Assembly: GCA_963675135.1 (NCBI GenBank) | Contig: OY776120.1 | Coordinates: 25,882,001 to 25,946,000 of the forward strand | Length of the DNA stretch: 64,000 nt | Source of the DNA: Galeopsis tetrahit | Taxonomy: Eukaryota; Streptophyta; Magnoliopsida; Lamiales; Lamiaceae | Reading direction: 5' to 3' | Part shown: one piece after another, positions 55,801-64,000 of the stretch | Layout: the number at the start of each line of letters is the position of its first letter | How positions within the stretch are numbered: the first letter of the stretch is position 1 | Notes under the pieces: generated by a model | What the model saw: only the letters and a program-made list of their open reading frames with translations | The model's database searches: none | What the model was told of the DNA's origin: nothing | Made by a program: the position numbers and the translations under genes

Positions 55801-56934
55801 AACACGCCTATTGGAGGAGAGGGTGCAAGTGACTCAATTTACTGGAAGCCAGACCGAAAAGGCAAGTATTCGGTCAAATCAGGTTATTGGACGGCACTTA
55901 GCTTAAAAGAAAGGGGAAAGGAACAAGCGTCATGTTATAAAGATGAAAGACGAGCAGAAATTTGGAAAAAGACCTGGAAGCTAAATGTACCCCCAAAGGT
56001 GAAGGTTTTCTGGTGGAGAGTGCTATCGGACATCATCCCAACGGAAGCCAATCTAAATAGACATCACGTCCCGATTGAAGGATCATGTCAATAGTGCAGA
56101 GCACACACGGCCACGACCACGCACGTACTGTTTTTCTGTCCGTTTGCAAAAGGAATTTGGAAGGAGAAGGGGTGGTGGCCGGACATGAAGGGCTATGAGA
56201 AGATGCCAACGATCGATTTGCTGCAAAAGCTGTACCTCAGTAAGGGTACGAGAGAGTGGGAGGAATGTGTCATGCAAGCTTGGGGGGTGTGGAAACAGAG
56301 ATGTTTAGTGCTGCATGAAACCAAGAATACATTGAATGGCTTGGACGGGAGGGAAGGCAGTAGAGCCAAGGCGGATTGGGCGATTAATTTGTTAAAGGAC
56401 TTCCAAAGGCTGAAGCTTCGAGTGCAGGTGGCACAAGAAGTAGGGCAGGAGGATAGTGAAGGATGTGAGAATGACTGGTTCAAAGTGAAAGTGGATGCAG
56501 CATATAAGGAGTGGGCGAGCCTCTTTGGGGTGGGAGTGATTGTCGGAAAACCAGACAAAACATTATGGGCAGCAAGAGGGCGGACAATCCCCCATCCGGG
56601 GTCAGTAATTGGGGCCGAGTTACGTGCTATAAAGGAAGGGCTTGAATGGTGCCTGGAGAATGATGTACTGAAGGCGAAATTGATGTCGGACTCCATGGAT
56701 GCAATTAAAATGATCACAGAGAAACAAGAAGTCAGGGGGCCGGAGGGGCTTGTTTTGGATAGAATACATGAATTAAATGGGAAGTTTGTAGTGTGCAAGC
56801 TCTCACATATATCCAGGACTAGAAATGAAGTTGCGGATCAACTAGCAGGAAGGGCAGCGACAACACACTCTTCTTACGATTGGAGAGATGGAGATTTGCC
56901 TCGATGGATAGCGGACATAGCGGAATTTTAGAAG
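52807..56934 (+). pseudogene. LINE ORF2: endonuclease, reverse transcriptase, zf-RVT, RNase H
   Basis: One frame of about 1,375 codons carries five in-frame stops: TAG 53617, TGA 53635, TAG 53869, TAG 54625 and TAG 56092. There is no frameshift. The APE-type endonuclease (to about 53550) has WNARGLGN, ISETK, GGDFNEIL and SDHRPV. RT has LNPQKAPGLDRF, TLIPKKKDP, DFRPISLSNVIYKI, QSAFTPGRLISDN, DMSKAYDKVEW, GLRQGDPLSPFLF and the catalytic FADDSLLFF. The zf-RVT region (about 55980-56150, WKLNVPPKVKVFWWR) and a C-terminal RNase H follow (VKVDAAYKEW, AELRAIKEGL, MSDSMDAI, RNEVADQLA). Active-site residues look intact in all enzymes, so only the stops disable it. The ATG at 52807 follows ORF1 by 109 bases. 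Confidence 0.93.
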
Positions 56935-57374
56935 AAAATATGTGTTATGAAGCTATGTAAAATGCTATTGTCAAAAAAAAAAAGTGGTCTAATTACGCAA
57001 ATGAGACTTGTTTCAATTTCTTATATTTTAATGATTAGAATTAGAGATCATAATTTATTTTTCATTAGTTAAGTTTCTTTTTTCGTCTTAAAAAGTTCAC
57101 AACACAAGTAAAAATACATCCACAATTTTTCAAGATTTCATATTCTTTTAAAAAATTAATTCTTTTATACCATTCATTATTATTTTTAATTTTCAACTCA
57201 AATGATTATAGATTATAGAATTTTACATTTTGATATTTTTAACTCGAATACTGATATAAATATAATATATTTTAATTTGATTAACGAACATATAATAATG
57301 TCGAACAATATTATATTGACCCCTAATATTGGCCCCCCCTCATCGCCATTCCTGGGTCCGCCCCTGAGCGCATT

Positions 57375-57783
57375 GGATCCAAAATCGGTTGGATGATTCT
57401 AGATGACGCACTTCATGTTCTAGTAAGCGGATAATTGTGTTGTAAATCATGTTTCACAACTTCAAATCTTTCATTTTTATTTTTTCTGATCAACATTGAT
57501 GCTTTGCAACCTGTTCTTGTAATTCCAACATCCTTCTTCTTCACAGATGTACCGGCTCCAAGACTTTTTTCATTTTTTCGTCTCAATTCTTGACAAGAAC
57601 ACACAAACAATTTGGACAACACAACCTTATTATTTATTGCTTGTAGAAAATCTTGTTGTTGATTTACGTATTCTAAACCCCAATGAACAAGCATGGTAAC
57701 GATACAAATCATACATTTCCTCCACTGTTTTTTCTCCACACCAAGTAGAGAACCACTAATATCATTAACATCATCATCGTTTT
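57375..57783 (-). pseudogene. FAR1-type DNA-binding domain exon, broken
   Basis: The minus-strand exon starts after a splice acceptor (ATAAATCAG, 57784). Across two frames it reads VEEMYDLYRYHACSLGFRI, RKSTTRF, then KLFVCSCQELRRKNEK, TRTGCKASMLIRK and VVKHDLQHNYPL. This is the FAR1/FHY3 DNA-binding (WRKY-GCM1 type) zinc-finger pattern, with its TRTGCKA core. Frameshifts occur near 57735 and 57640. It stops at the hAT element and appears to continue on the other side (MRSLTKGRSKR near 50600). A short upstream exon ending EEE lies at about 58132-58190, with GTAATT donor at 58131. FAR1 proteins are transcription factors descended from MULE transposases. Confidence 0.7.
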
Positions 57784-58510
57784 CTGATTTATATGTAAAA
57801 AAAAAAAAAAAATCAATACAATAATAATGCGTTATTCTATTGTAAGTACGATTTACATTTTATAGTTTTTGTACATGTGTTTGATATCTCAACATTCTCT
57901 TCAACGTTTCACTTCATTGTTCATTACAATCCTATACTTTTTCATCTCGAAGAGAAACATCTTAAATTTCATATATCTTTACACCTATAGATTAAACTGG
58001 TCAGTAATACCACAAAGAATGTCCAGTAATACCAGAGCTTATATCCAGTAATACCACATGTCAAATAATACAAAAAAACATAATAATTTCAGTCACTCGA
58101 ATTAAACACTGTCAAATTGTGAAAAAATTACCTTCTTCTTCGTTGGGAATATTTTTCGTATTGAAATTATCACAATTTCAATGATATGAATAATAGAAAT
58201 TAAAGCACAAATTGTACATTTTTGTTTTTAACTGTGTATTCTTGGATTGAATGACAAAATTGGGGACTAAAACTCAGCAACCGTCGGACCTACTGCGGCG
58301 GTGGCGAGAAACTGACGCAATGGGCGAGAGACCGACGACGATGTGCGACAGAAAGCAGTGGCGATGGTGGACTTCACGTCTTTCACTTTCACGCTTTTTT
58401 TTTTTTTTATTACTTGGGCTTTGACCCGGTTCTGACCCACCCTTGACCCATATTATTCCATTTTTATGATGTATGCATGGTACACCCGAGGGCACCTAAG
58501 TGTGACCCTT
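57784..58510. other. Probable FAR1 intron and 5' region of the repeat unit
   Basis: The segment 57784-58131 looks like an intron (minus-strand GTAATT...ATCAG) and contains three CAGTAATACCA motifs. A poly(T) tract is at about 58397-58410, followed by GACCCGG strings. No other gene was found. Confidence 0.45.
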
Positions 58511-59163
58511 TCTAGAAATGTTTCTCTCACAAAAAAAATGCTCCGACTTGTGAAATCTTCAAGAGCTTTCTTCTACGGCGACAGCCACGGCAAACGACGC
58601 TGAGGCGGACGACGGACAACATTAAGGCGGCCGACGAACGACGCGATTTGTGCATTTTTTCGATTTAAAAGTCGAATTTTAGGGCTACATCTTCTACGGC
58701 GGGCTGGAGGCGGCGACTTCATCTTCTAGGGCTGCGATTGAGGAGAGAACCGGTAAGTACCATTTCTTTGGTTGGAAATACTTGGTTGATAAGATGCCTC
58801 TCACTGTTAGGGAAATTACTAGGTCAGAGATTAGGGCCAAGTGTGTATAGAAAATGAAACAAAAGAGCTTGTTGATAAAATTTCTTTCCCTCCTCATCTC
58901 CATCTGTGTACCATCCATGGATGTGCATTTTCAATGTCATCATGTTAATTCTTGATTAATTGATCAAAATAGAATAAGAAAGATTATGAAGAAAGTGGAA
59001 TGTGACCTTGATTCTTGATGAAAGGTTGTGATGTGGGGCTTGAATATCAAGACTTTACATTAGAATAATCGTTTTCTTGCTTCTTTATTTACATTAAAAT
59101 GGGATCTTGGAGTATTTTCTCAGCACCAATCTTCTTCAATAGAGAGAGAGAGAAGACAGTTTC

Positions 59164-59207
59164 TACTTCAAGAATTTGCTTATTTATATATATATATATA
59201 TATATAA

Positions 59208-59243
<36 letters not shown>
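59164..59243. repeat. AT dinucleotide microsatellite
   Basis: This is a nearly pure (TA)n run of about 75 bases broken by one ATAATATTTATA segment. It is absent from copy 1 of the repeat unit. Confidence 0.95.
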
Positions 59244-59247
<4 letters not shown>

Positions 59248-59439
59248 CCTACTCCATTATCATAAATTTGCATTACAGTAATTTATGTTCACAAGACTTG
59301 AGTTTGCCAATTTTGATCAATCTCCATGGAATATAGTTGTTAAAACATATAAAATGCACAAGTAAATGGAAGTTTAGTTGTTATGCATATTATTATAACT
59401 TGTGTCATTTTTTAACTTGTGTCATTTTTTTGTTTCTTT

Positions 59440-59647
59440 AGGTTTATTATGAAAAGAACTAAACAGATGGTACCTAAAGGTATGGGTCCGAGAAAGAAGA
59501 AGAATAATATCGCTCTTAGAACAAGATCAAAGAATTGTTGAAGAGAAGAAACAAAATGCTTTGAAAGCTCAAGAGAAGAAGAAAGATGCAACTCAGAATT
59601 TGAAGAAAATGGGTGGTGATTTGGGAAGAAGTAAAAGGAAACTTTGA
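59440..59647 (+). pseudogene. Short lysine-rich exon, copy 2 (unknown product)
   Basis: After TTTCTTTAG, one frame reads MKRTKQMVPKGMGPRKKK and stops. A +1-shifted frame continues as EQDQRIVEEKKQNALKAQEK and ends KKMGGDLGRSKRKL with TGA at 59645-59647. The two halves look like one small, very basic, partly helical protein broken by a single-base indel. No family is recognised. Confidence 0.45.
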
Positions 59648-59874
59648 TCATGTTATTTGGTTGTAATGAATTGTTGTTATTTTTTTTTTAACAATGCTTT
59701 TGTTTAGGGATTAATCCTACCAAAATCGATATAAGTACCGTCATATGTCTAATGCAGTTTTTAATGTCAAATTATGGTGTTAATTACATCATTTAATATT
59801 TCTGTTAATAAAGAAACAAGTAATACAAATATCAATATTTAGTAATACCACATGTAATAACCAGTAATACCATG

Positions 59875-61525
59875 TGTTGGTCCCAAAGTTGAGTTAATAA
59901 TATTGAGTAAGCTAGTGAAAATGTCTAGAGGGGAGGGGTGAATAGACTTTTCAAAAATCTTTCAATATATCAGAATACACAATGCGGAATAATCAGATTA
60001 CTAATGAGCCCAATCAAATTTATACTCAACTTTTCTATAGATCTTTATCTTTGTTAATTCTACTGTTCTTGTTTAAACAATTATGAAACAAATATCAAAC
60101 AGTAAATGTAAAGAACACAGAATTTTATAGTGGTTCGACCAATGTCTACATCCACTCTCACAACTCCAGTTGTGAAGTTTTATTACTCTTCTTGAGCTTC
60201 TTGTGGCTTAGAGTCCCAAGATTAAGACTTTGATCTTTTCGATTATACCTCCAGGTATATCTTCGATCTACTAGTAATTCTACAAGTAACTAGCACACTT
60301 GTTTTACAAAATACAAACTTTAAACTTGAAAAGTAAAACTTCTCTTTGAATAGCCTTTGATTCTTCTCTTCAATTCAGTGGCTCTTCTCCTTCTTCAATC
60401 TCCTTCAACTCTGTGAGTTCTTCTTGTGCTCTGTAGACTTAGATTGCTTGTAAACGCTTTAAGATCAGTAATTTCTCAGTAGTAGCAGTAGTCTCTTCAA
60501 GTAGGAGATCATACATTATTTATAGAACTTAGTATGACAGTTAGCAGTTTGTGAACTAACTCTCAACTAACTCTAAAACTGTTTTTGTAACTTCTTCTTG
60601 TAACCGACTTTGTAACTTCCTTCAACTTCCAAGTCAGCATTTCTTCAATATATCTTCAGTTACACTTTAAATAAGCTTTCCAAACATATTCTTCAATTTT
60701 ACCAAATCAGCACAGTAACTTACTGTTCTGATTTTTACTCTTCGGATTTTACTCTGCTGAGTCAGTCAGCACAGTAACTTAAAACCTTTCAAAACTTCTC
60801 CAGATTTCTTCTAAGCTTATCTTCAATTCTTCTTGAAGTCTTCTTATTCTGAAGTAGTCCTCTGAGTCTTCATTAGTCTTCTGATCTTCTTCTAATCTAT
60901 TTCTAAACTACTGTTCTGAACTTTACATTGCTGAATACAAATAGAATACAACTTTACAAATATAAAACCTATCCATACATCAACTGAACTATATACAGAT
61001 GAGTATATCAAAGTCCTATACTATAAGTTGTCTATACAATTCAAAACATCAGCTTAGTTCCTAACAGTTCATATATCAGATCAGTAACCAATAAGATCAG
61101 TAACTCATGTAAGATCAATAACTTTCATATAAGATCAATAAGTATTTAAGAACAGTAAATACATAAGATCAGTAACTTACACATAGAATCAGTAAGCATA
61201 TAAGATCAGTAAGTATACAAGATCAGTAACTCAGATTCAAATATATAAGATCACTAAAATTATTCTCAGTTTCCATACTCAGATCAGTAATCTTATTTCA
61301 AATGACTCAGTTAAGATCAGTAATCTTATTCTTAATATTACTAAATAAGATCAGTAAACTTATTTCAGATATCATTAAGATCAGTAATCTCAATTTAAGT
61401 TTCTCATCAAATGACTTAGTTAAGATGACTTAGAACCACATATATCACTAACTTTAAGTTGCTTTTGGCCATCAAAACATACAATCATCATCTAGAACAT
61501 TGTTTATAGGATTCATATCCCAACA
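59875..61525 (-). repeat. 3' LTR of SIRE-like copia element D
   Basis: This is a 1651-base LTR with plus-strand ends TGTTGGTCCC and ATATCCCAACA. It is the same family as 14299-15669 and 11167-12545. A minus-strand TATA box (CTATAAATAA) is at about 60516-60525. It contains an expanded run of AAGATCAGTAA-type short repeats (61075-61390). The left flank pentamer is CCATG; the partner lies outside the window. Confidence 0.92.
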
Positions 61526-61540
61526 ATTTCCCCCTTTTTG
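61526..61540 (-). promoter_or_regulatory. Polypurine tract of element D
   Basis: The minus strand reads CAAAAAGGGGGAAAT before LTR start TGTTGGGATATG. It sets the element on the minus strand. Confidence 0.88.
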
Positions 61541-61761
61541 ATGAAGCCAAAACTACTTAAATGTTAATAAATCAGTAGTTAAGTATGTAGTCAATCATAA
61601 CAGTTCATCAATTCAGAAATCATATTATATTCACAATCAGATTAGATATTTCACATATTACACATACTAACAAAATATGAAATGATCACAAAATATAGAA
61701 ATAAAGATTAAGGATAGAAATGTTATCTTCTGAGCTTGTCCTTCATCTCCATTCTGCATCA

Positions 61762-64000
61762 TCAGATTCTGAATGCATCATACATCCTTGCTTTGATATC
61801 CATCATATGTTGATGATCAGATATTCCTTCTTCCTTGATAATCTCAGCAATAATGTTGTTGATCTCTTTGTAATCAGGTTCTCCATTTTCCAGTCTTGGA
61901 GGTTCCCAATTAGGTTCTTCAGGACACAAAATCTTTGTTCCAGCACGATTAGCAACCTGTGCTATGTCTTCCCAGAACTCTTGATCAATATTCAGCATGA
62001 ATTCTTCAAAATCAATAAATTCTGCTTCCTTGCTCGAATGATCACCAAACTTCTTCACAATGAAGTTAGCAATCTGCCACTTCTTCTTCAAATTCTTCCA
62101 GTATTCCATATGTTCTGTTAGAACAATAAAATCCACAAAGTTTTCATCTTGAAAATGTTTGTCAAACTCTTTTCCTTCAGCTTTCCTTTGAGCATTCATC
62201 TTTCTCTTCAAAGCTGTAACTCGATTATCAAATCTTGTTTTCAAGAACTTGACATCCTTTTCTTTCTTCTTTTCAAGTTCTGCTTCTTCAGCTTTCTTTT
62301 TCTTCAAAACATCAAGTTTTTCTTGCTCTGAGCTTGAAATTCCAACTTTCAATTTGCTCTTTGATCTGGTAAGTCTACCAGTTTCTTCTTCTTGTTGTTC
62401 TTCATCAGACAAGACTAACTTCCTCTTCTTCTGAATCGAACTTTCAGCAATATCAGGTCTCTTCTCAACAATTTCTTGACCTTGTTGCTTCTGTTGCTTC
62501 CTTAGCTTCAGCTTCTCATTCAGAAGTGCAATTTCTTCTTTTAACTCATCCTGACTCACAACCAACTGAGCTTGTTGTGACTGTGTTTGTTCCATCACTT
62601 CCCTTGTCCTATCTTCCCCCTTTTTGGCTTCATCATGCCACTCTTTCAAGGAAGATATGTGTTGCTCTAGCTTTTTATGCAACACTTGAGACAGGTTCTT
62701 CTCTTGTACTCTATGAAGATCAAAGATTTTGGACATTGTATGCTCTATCACCTTTTCATAAGAGTGTTCAGAAGTCAATTTATTCATTCTCTCAGTAGCT
62801 TCTTGGAACATCTTGACAGCACCTTCCAACTTTGCTTGAAGCTCTGCATTCTGCTTTTTCAACATCTCAAAGTCAGAATTATCAGATTCCTTCTCAACAG
62901 GACCTGTTCTGATCTGTTCTTGCACATCTTTAAGAACAATATGATCAGCAGAGTGAATTGGAATGCTTTCCATCTCTTCAGCATCCAAAGCTTGATTTTC
63001 AACAACTTCTGTTTCCTCAATCACAACAGTGTTCTCAAACACCTCTGTTGCATTGTCAATTTCTTCATCAATTTCCATGCACTCCTTCTCAGCAGCATTC
63101 AAATCTTCATCAACACCTTTCTCTTCACTAAACAAATCTTCATCAGAGTTAGGAGTTGCAATCTTCTCAACAGTATACTTGATTCCTGTTAATCTCTCAA
63201 CAAGAAGTACAACAGATTCTGGAGTGACCAACTCAAGAAAAGAGTTAACACCAGCTGCTTGCATCTGCTCTGCTTCCCAATCATCAAAGATTGAAGCACC
63301 TCCCATGCCTTCCATTATAGCCAAATTCTCCTTCAAAGTACTCCTCTTAAGATACACCCATGTGCCTATCCTAAGGAGTTTCTCAAACTCAACTGAGCTC
63401 TCATCTAATCCAGGAAATTGCTTCAATAAAGCTATCCTCAAATCTATCCTGATTCTATCCTCTTTATCACAGATAGTGTACTCCATCAAATCAGCAGGTT
63501 TAGGAGTAATAAATTCAGGTTCAGGGGATGATGAAATGTCAATTGGTTCAGTAGAAGGTTCAAATTCATGTTCAGTAGAGTGATCATGAACCTGTGTTGG
63601 GGATTGATGTGGTGAAGGTTGATGTGAAGTTTGATGTTGAGGACTAGAAATTGGGGTAGGATCAAAATTAGTGTTCTGAGGGGATGAATGGGGAGTGTTC
63701 TGAGTCACAGAAAAATAGTGTTCTGATTGTCCAGAACATGAAGGTTGGGGGTTTTGGGTTTCAGCTTGGCTTGGTTCAGAGTTTGAAGGGGTAGGGGAGA
63801 CAACAATTAATTTCCTCCTAGCACTTCTTAACTTAGTTCTTTTATGCACAGCAATTGGACTAGGAACACTAACCTCTTGCTCTTCTGAGCTTGATTGCAC
63901 CACAGTTTCAACAAATCGAACTGTTGGTTCTGAGGCAGCTGTAGCAGACCTTCCTCTCCTTGGTCTAATACTGCTCGGATCATGCCTCGCCTTCGACCTA
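61762..64000 (-). CDS. Extra ORF (ORF3, env-position) of SIRE-like copia element D, open to window edge
   Basis: This is an uninterrupted minus frame of at least 746 codons from the edge to TGA at 61762, about 220 bases before the polypurine tract. It opens in a basic region (RSKARHDPSSIRPRRGRS). A proline/serine/glutamine-rich linker follows (HSSPQNT, SPHQSPTQVHDHS), then a conserved block (MEYTICDKEDRIRI, LRIGTWVYLKRS). Next are an acidic stretch, a long coiled coil (FEMLKKQNAELQAKLEGAV to LNEKLKLRKQQK), a nuclear-signal-like KKRK and a C-terminal module (WQIANFIVKKFGDHSS, CPEEPNWEPPRLENGEPDY). It is collinear with the broken copy at 15876-20844, whose N-terminal transposon-protein-like domain should lie beyond the edge. 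There is no signal peptide or membrane segment. It sits where SIRE1 has its env-like ORF; the function is unknown. Confidence 0.8.
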   Translation of the reverse strand, partial: RSKARHDPSSIRPRRGRSATAASEPTVRFVETVVQSSSEEQEVSVPSPIAVHKRTKLRSARRKLIVVSPTPSNSEPSQAETQNPQPSCSGQSEHYFSVTQNTPHSSPQNTNFDPTPISSPQHQTSHQPSPHQSPTQVHDHSTEHEFEPSTEPIDISSSPEPEFITPKPADLMEYTICDKEDRIRIDLRIALLKQFPGLDESSVEFEKLLRIGTWVYLKRSTLKENLAIMEGMGGASIFDDWEAEQMQAAGVNSFLELVTPESVVLLVERLTGIKYTVEKIATPNSDEDLFSEEKGVDEDLNAAEKECMEIDEEIDNATEVFENTVVIEETEVVENQALDAEEMESIPIHSADHIVLKDVQEQIRTGPVEKESDNSDFEMLKKQNAELQAKLEGAVKMFQEATERMNKLTSEHSYEKVIEHTMSKIFDLHRVQEKNLSQVLHKKLEQHISSLKEWHDEAKKGEDRTREVMEQTQSQQAQLVVSQDELKEEIALLNEKLKLRKQQKQQGQEIVEKRPDIAESSIQKKRKLVLSDEEQQEEETGRLTRSKSKLKVGISSSEQEKLDVLKKKKAEEAELEKKKEKDVKFLKTRFDNRVTALKRKMNAQRKAEGKEFDKHFQDENFVDFIVLTEHMEYWKNLKKKWQIANFIVKKFGDHSSKEAEFIDFEEFMLNIDQEFWEDIAQVANRAGTKILCPEEPNWEPPRLENGEPDYKEINNIIAEIIKEEGISDHQHMMDIKARMYDAFRI

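Larger units (their letters stand above)
51052..56983 (+). mobile_element. L1-type LINE, nearly full length
   Basis: The LINE has a 5' UTR of about 380 bases, ORF1 (51430-52697), a 109-base spacer, ORF2 (52807-56934) and a poly(A) tail at 56973-56983. A 12-bp duplication GTGGTCTAATTA lies at 51040-51051 and 56984-56995, showing target-primed insertion into the hAT element. ORF1 with a DUF4283-like domain and ORF2 ending in RNase H define the plant L1 group. Stops and one frameshift make this copy inactive. Confidence 0.95.
50615..57366. mobile_element. hAT-type element split by a LINE
   Basis: The ends CAGGGGCGGATC and TGGGTCCGCCCCTG form inverted repeats, with an exact 8-bp duplication AGCGCATT at 50607-50614 and 57367-57374. 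Without the LINE (51052-56983 plus one TSD) it is about 0.8 kb, the same size class and same ends as the MITE at 24500-25246. It has no transposase of its own. Confidence 0.95.
48600..58510 (-). mobile_element. FAR1-bearing repeat unit, copy 1 (possible MULE derivative)
   Basis: The outer parts 48600-50614 and 57367-58510 belong together; the hAT element in between restores to a single copy of AGCGCATT. The left end CTTATGTACACGCGAGTGTAGG and the right end read on the minus strand, CTTAGGTGCCCTCGGGTGTACC, match at about 70%, suggesting degenerate terminal inverted repeats. It carries a FAR1-type domain fragment on the minus strand and a short lysine-rich exon on the plus strand. FAR1 proteins derive from MULE transposases, so a MULE origin is plausible but not shown. 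A second direct copy starts near 58511. Confidence 0.5.
58511..59874 (+). mobile_element. FAR1-bearing repeat unit, copy 2 (partial)
   Basis: This is a direct-repeat counterpart of 48700-50010. It has the CTACGGCG...GACGACG block (58570-58650), the short exon and the AAGTAATACAAATATCAATAT / AGTAATACCACATG end. It is truncated at 59874 by the LTR of element D, so any FAR1 part lies beyond the window or is lost. Confidence 0.65.

Overview
The window is plant nuclear DNA from a repeat-dominated, probably intergenic or pericentromeric, region. The evidence is plant-specific Ty1/copia lineages (Tork/TNT1-like and SIRE-like), Ty3/gypsy lineages (a chromodomain Tekay/Del-like element and a Tat/Retand-like element with an antisense gene), a plant L1 LINE whose ORF2 ends in RNase H, hAT and CACTA DNA transposons, and a FAR1-type domain. 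Spliceosomal introns are visible in several places. I cannot name the species from sequence alone. No rRNA, functional tRNA, CRISPR array or bacterial operon was seen. The only host-gene remnant recognised is the 3' end of an AAA-ATPase gene near 27.1-27.4 kb.

Left block (1-26.7 kb). An old LINE ORF2 fragment (1.0-2.1 kb) is cut by a gypsy element read on the minus strand. That gypsy keeps its 3' LTR (2144-3798), its polypurine tract and a last piece of integrase (14115-14297). It was hit by a TNT1-like copia element (3968-11145, TSD CTCAT) and a solo LTR (11167-12545, TSD ACATT). It is truncated at 14298 by a SIRE-like copia unit (14299-26690), also on the minus strand. The TNT1-like 3' LTR is itself split by a gypsy LTR piece (4047-5504). 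The SIRE-like unit has a deletion-riddled gag-pol, a long extra ORF between pol and the 3' LTR that is interrupted by a CACTA element (16641-18464), and two LTRs that do not match each other. A 747-bp hAT MITE sits in its right LTR.

Middle block (26.7-47.5 kb). AAA-ATPase remnants are followed by a 2.6-kb hAT element (28628-31224) with an 8-bp TSD and a decayed transposase tail. Next is a Tat-like gypsy element (32037-47532, TSD ATGTA) into which a chromovirus (32747-41579) has moved. A microhomology deletion removed the host element's PBS, gag, protease and RT. What survives of the Tat-like element is an integrase fragment, a 120-bp tandem array, an apparently intact three-exon antisense gene (44285-46328) and the 3' LTR.

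Right block (47.5-64 kb). A unit carrying a FAR1-type zinc-finger fragment and a short lysine-rich exon occurs in two direct copies (48.6-58.5 kb and from 58.5 kb). The first copy is split by a hAT element (50615-57366, TSD AGCGCATT), which is itself split by a nearly full-length L1 LINE (51052-56983, 12-bp TSD, poly(A) tail). The second copy is cut at 59874 by a second SIRE-like element. That element has its 3' LTR at 59875-61525 and an uninterrupted extra ORF of at least 746 codons running off the right edge. Most coding sequence in the window is pseudogenic. The best-preserved reading frames are the antisense gene of the Tat-like element and the extra ORF of the SIRE-like element at the right edge.
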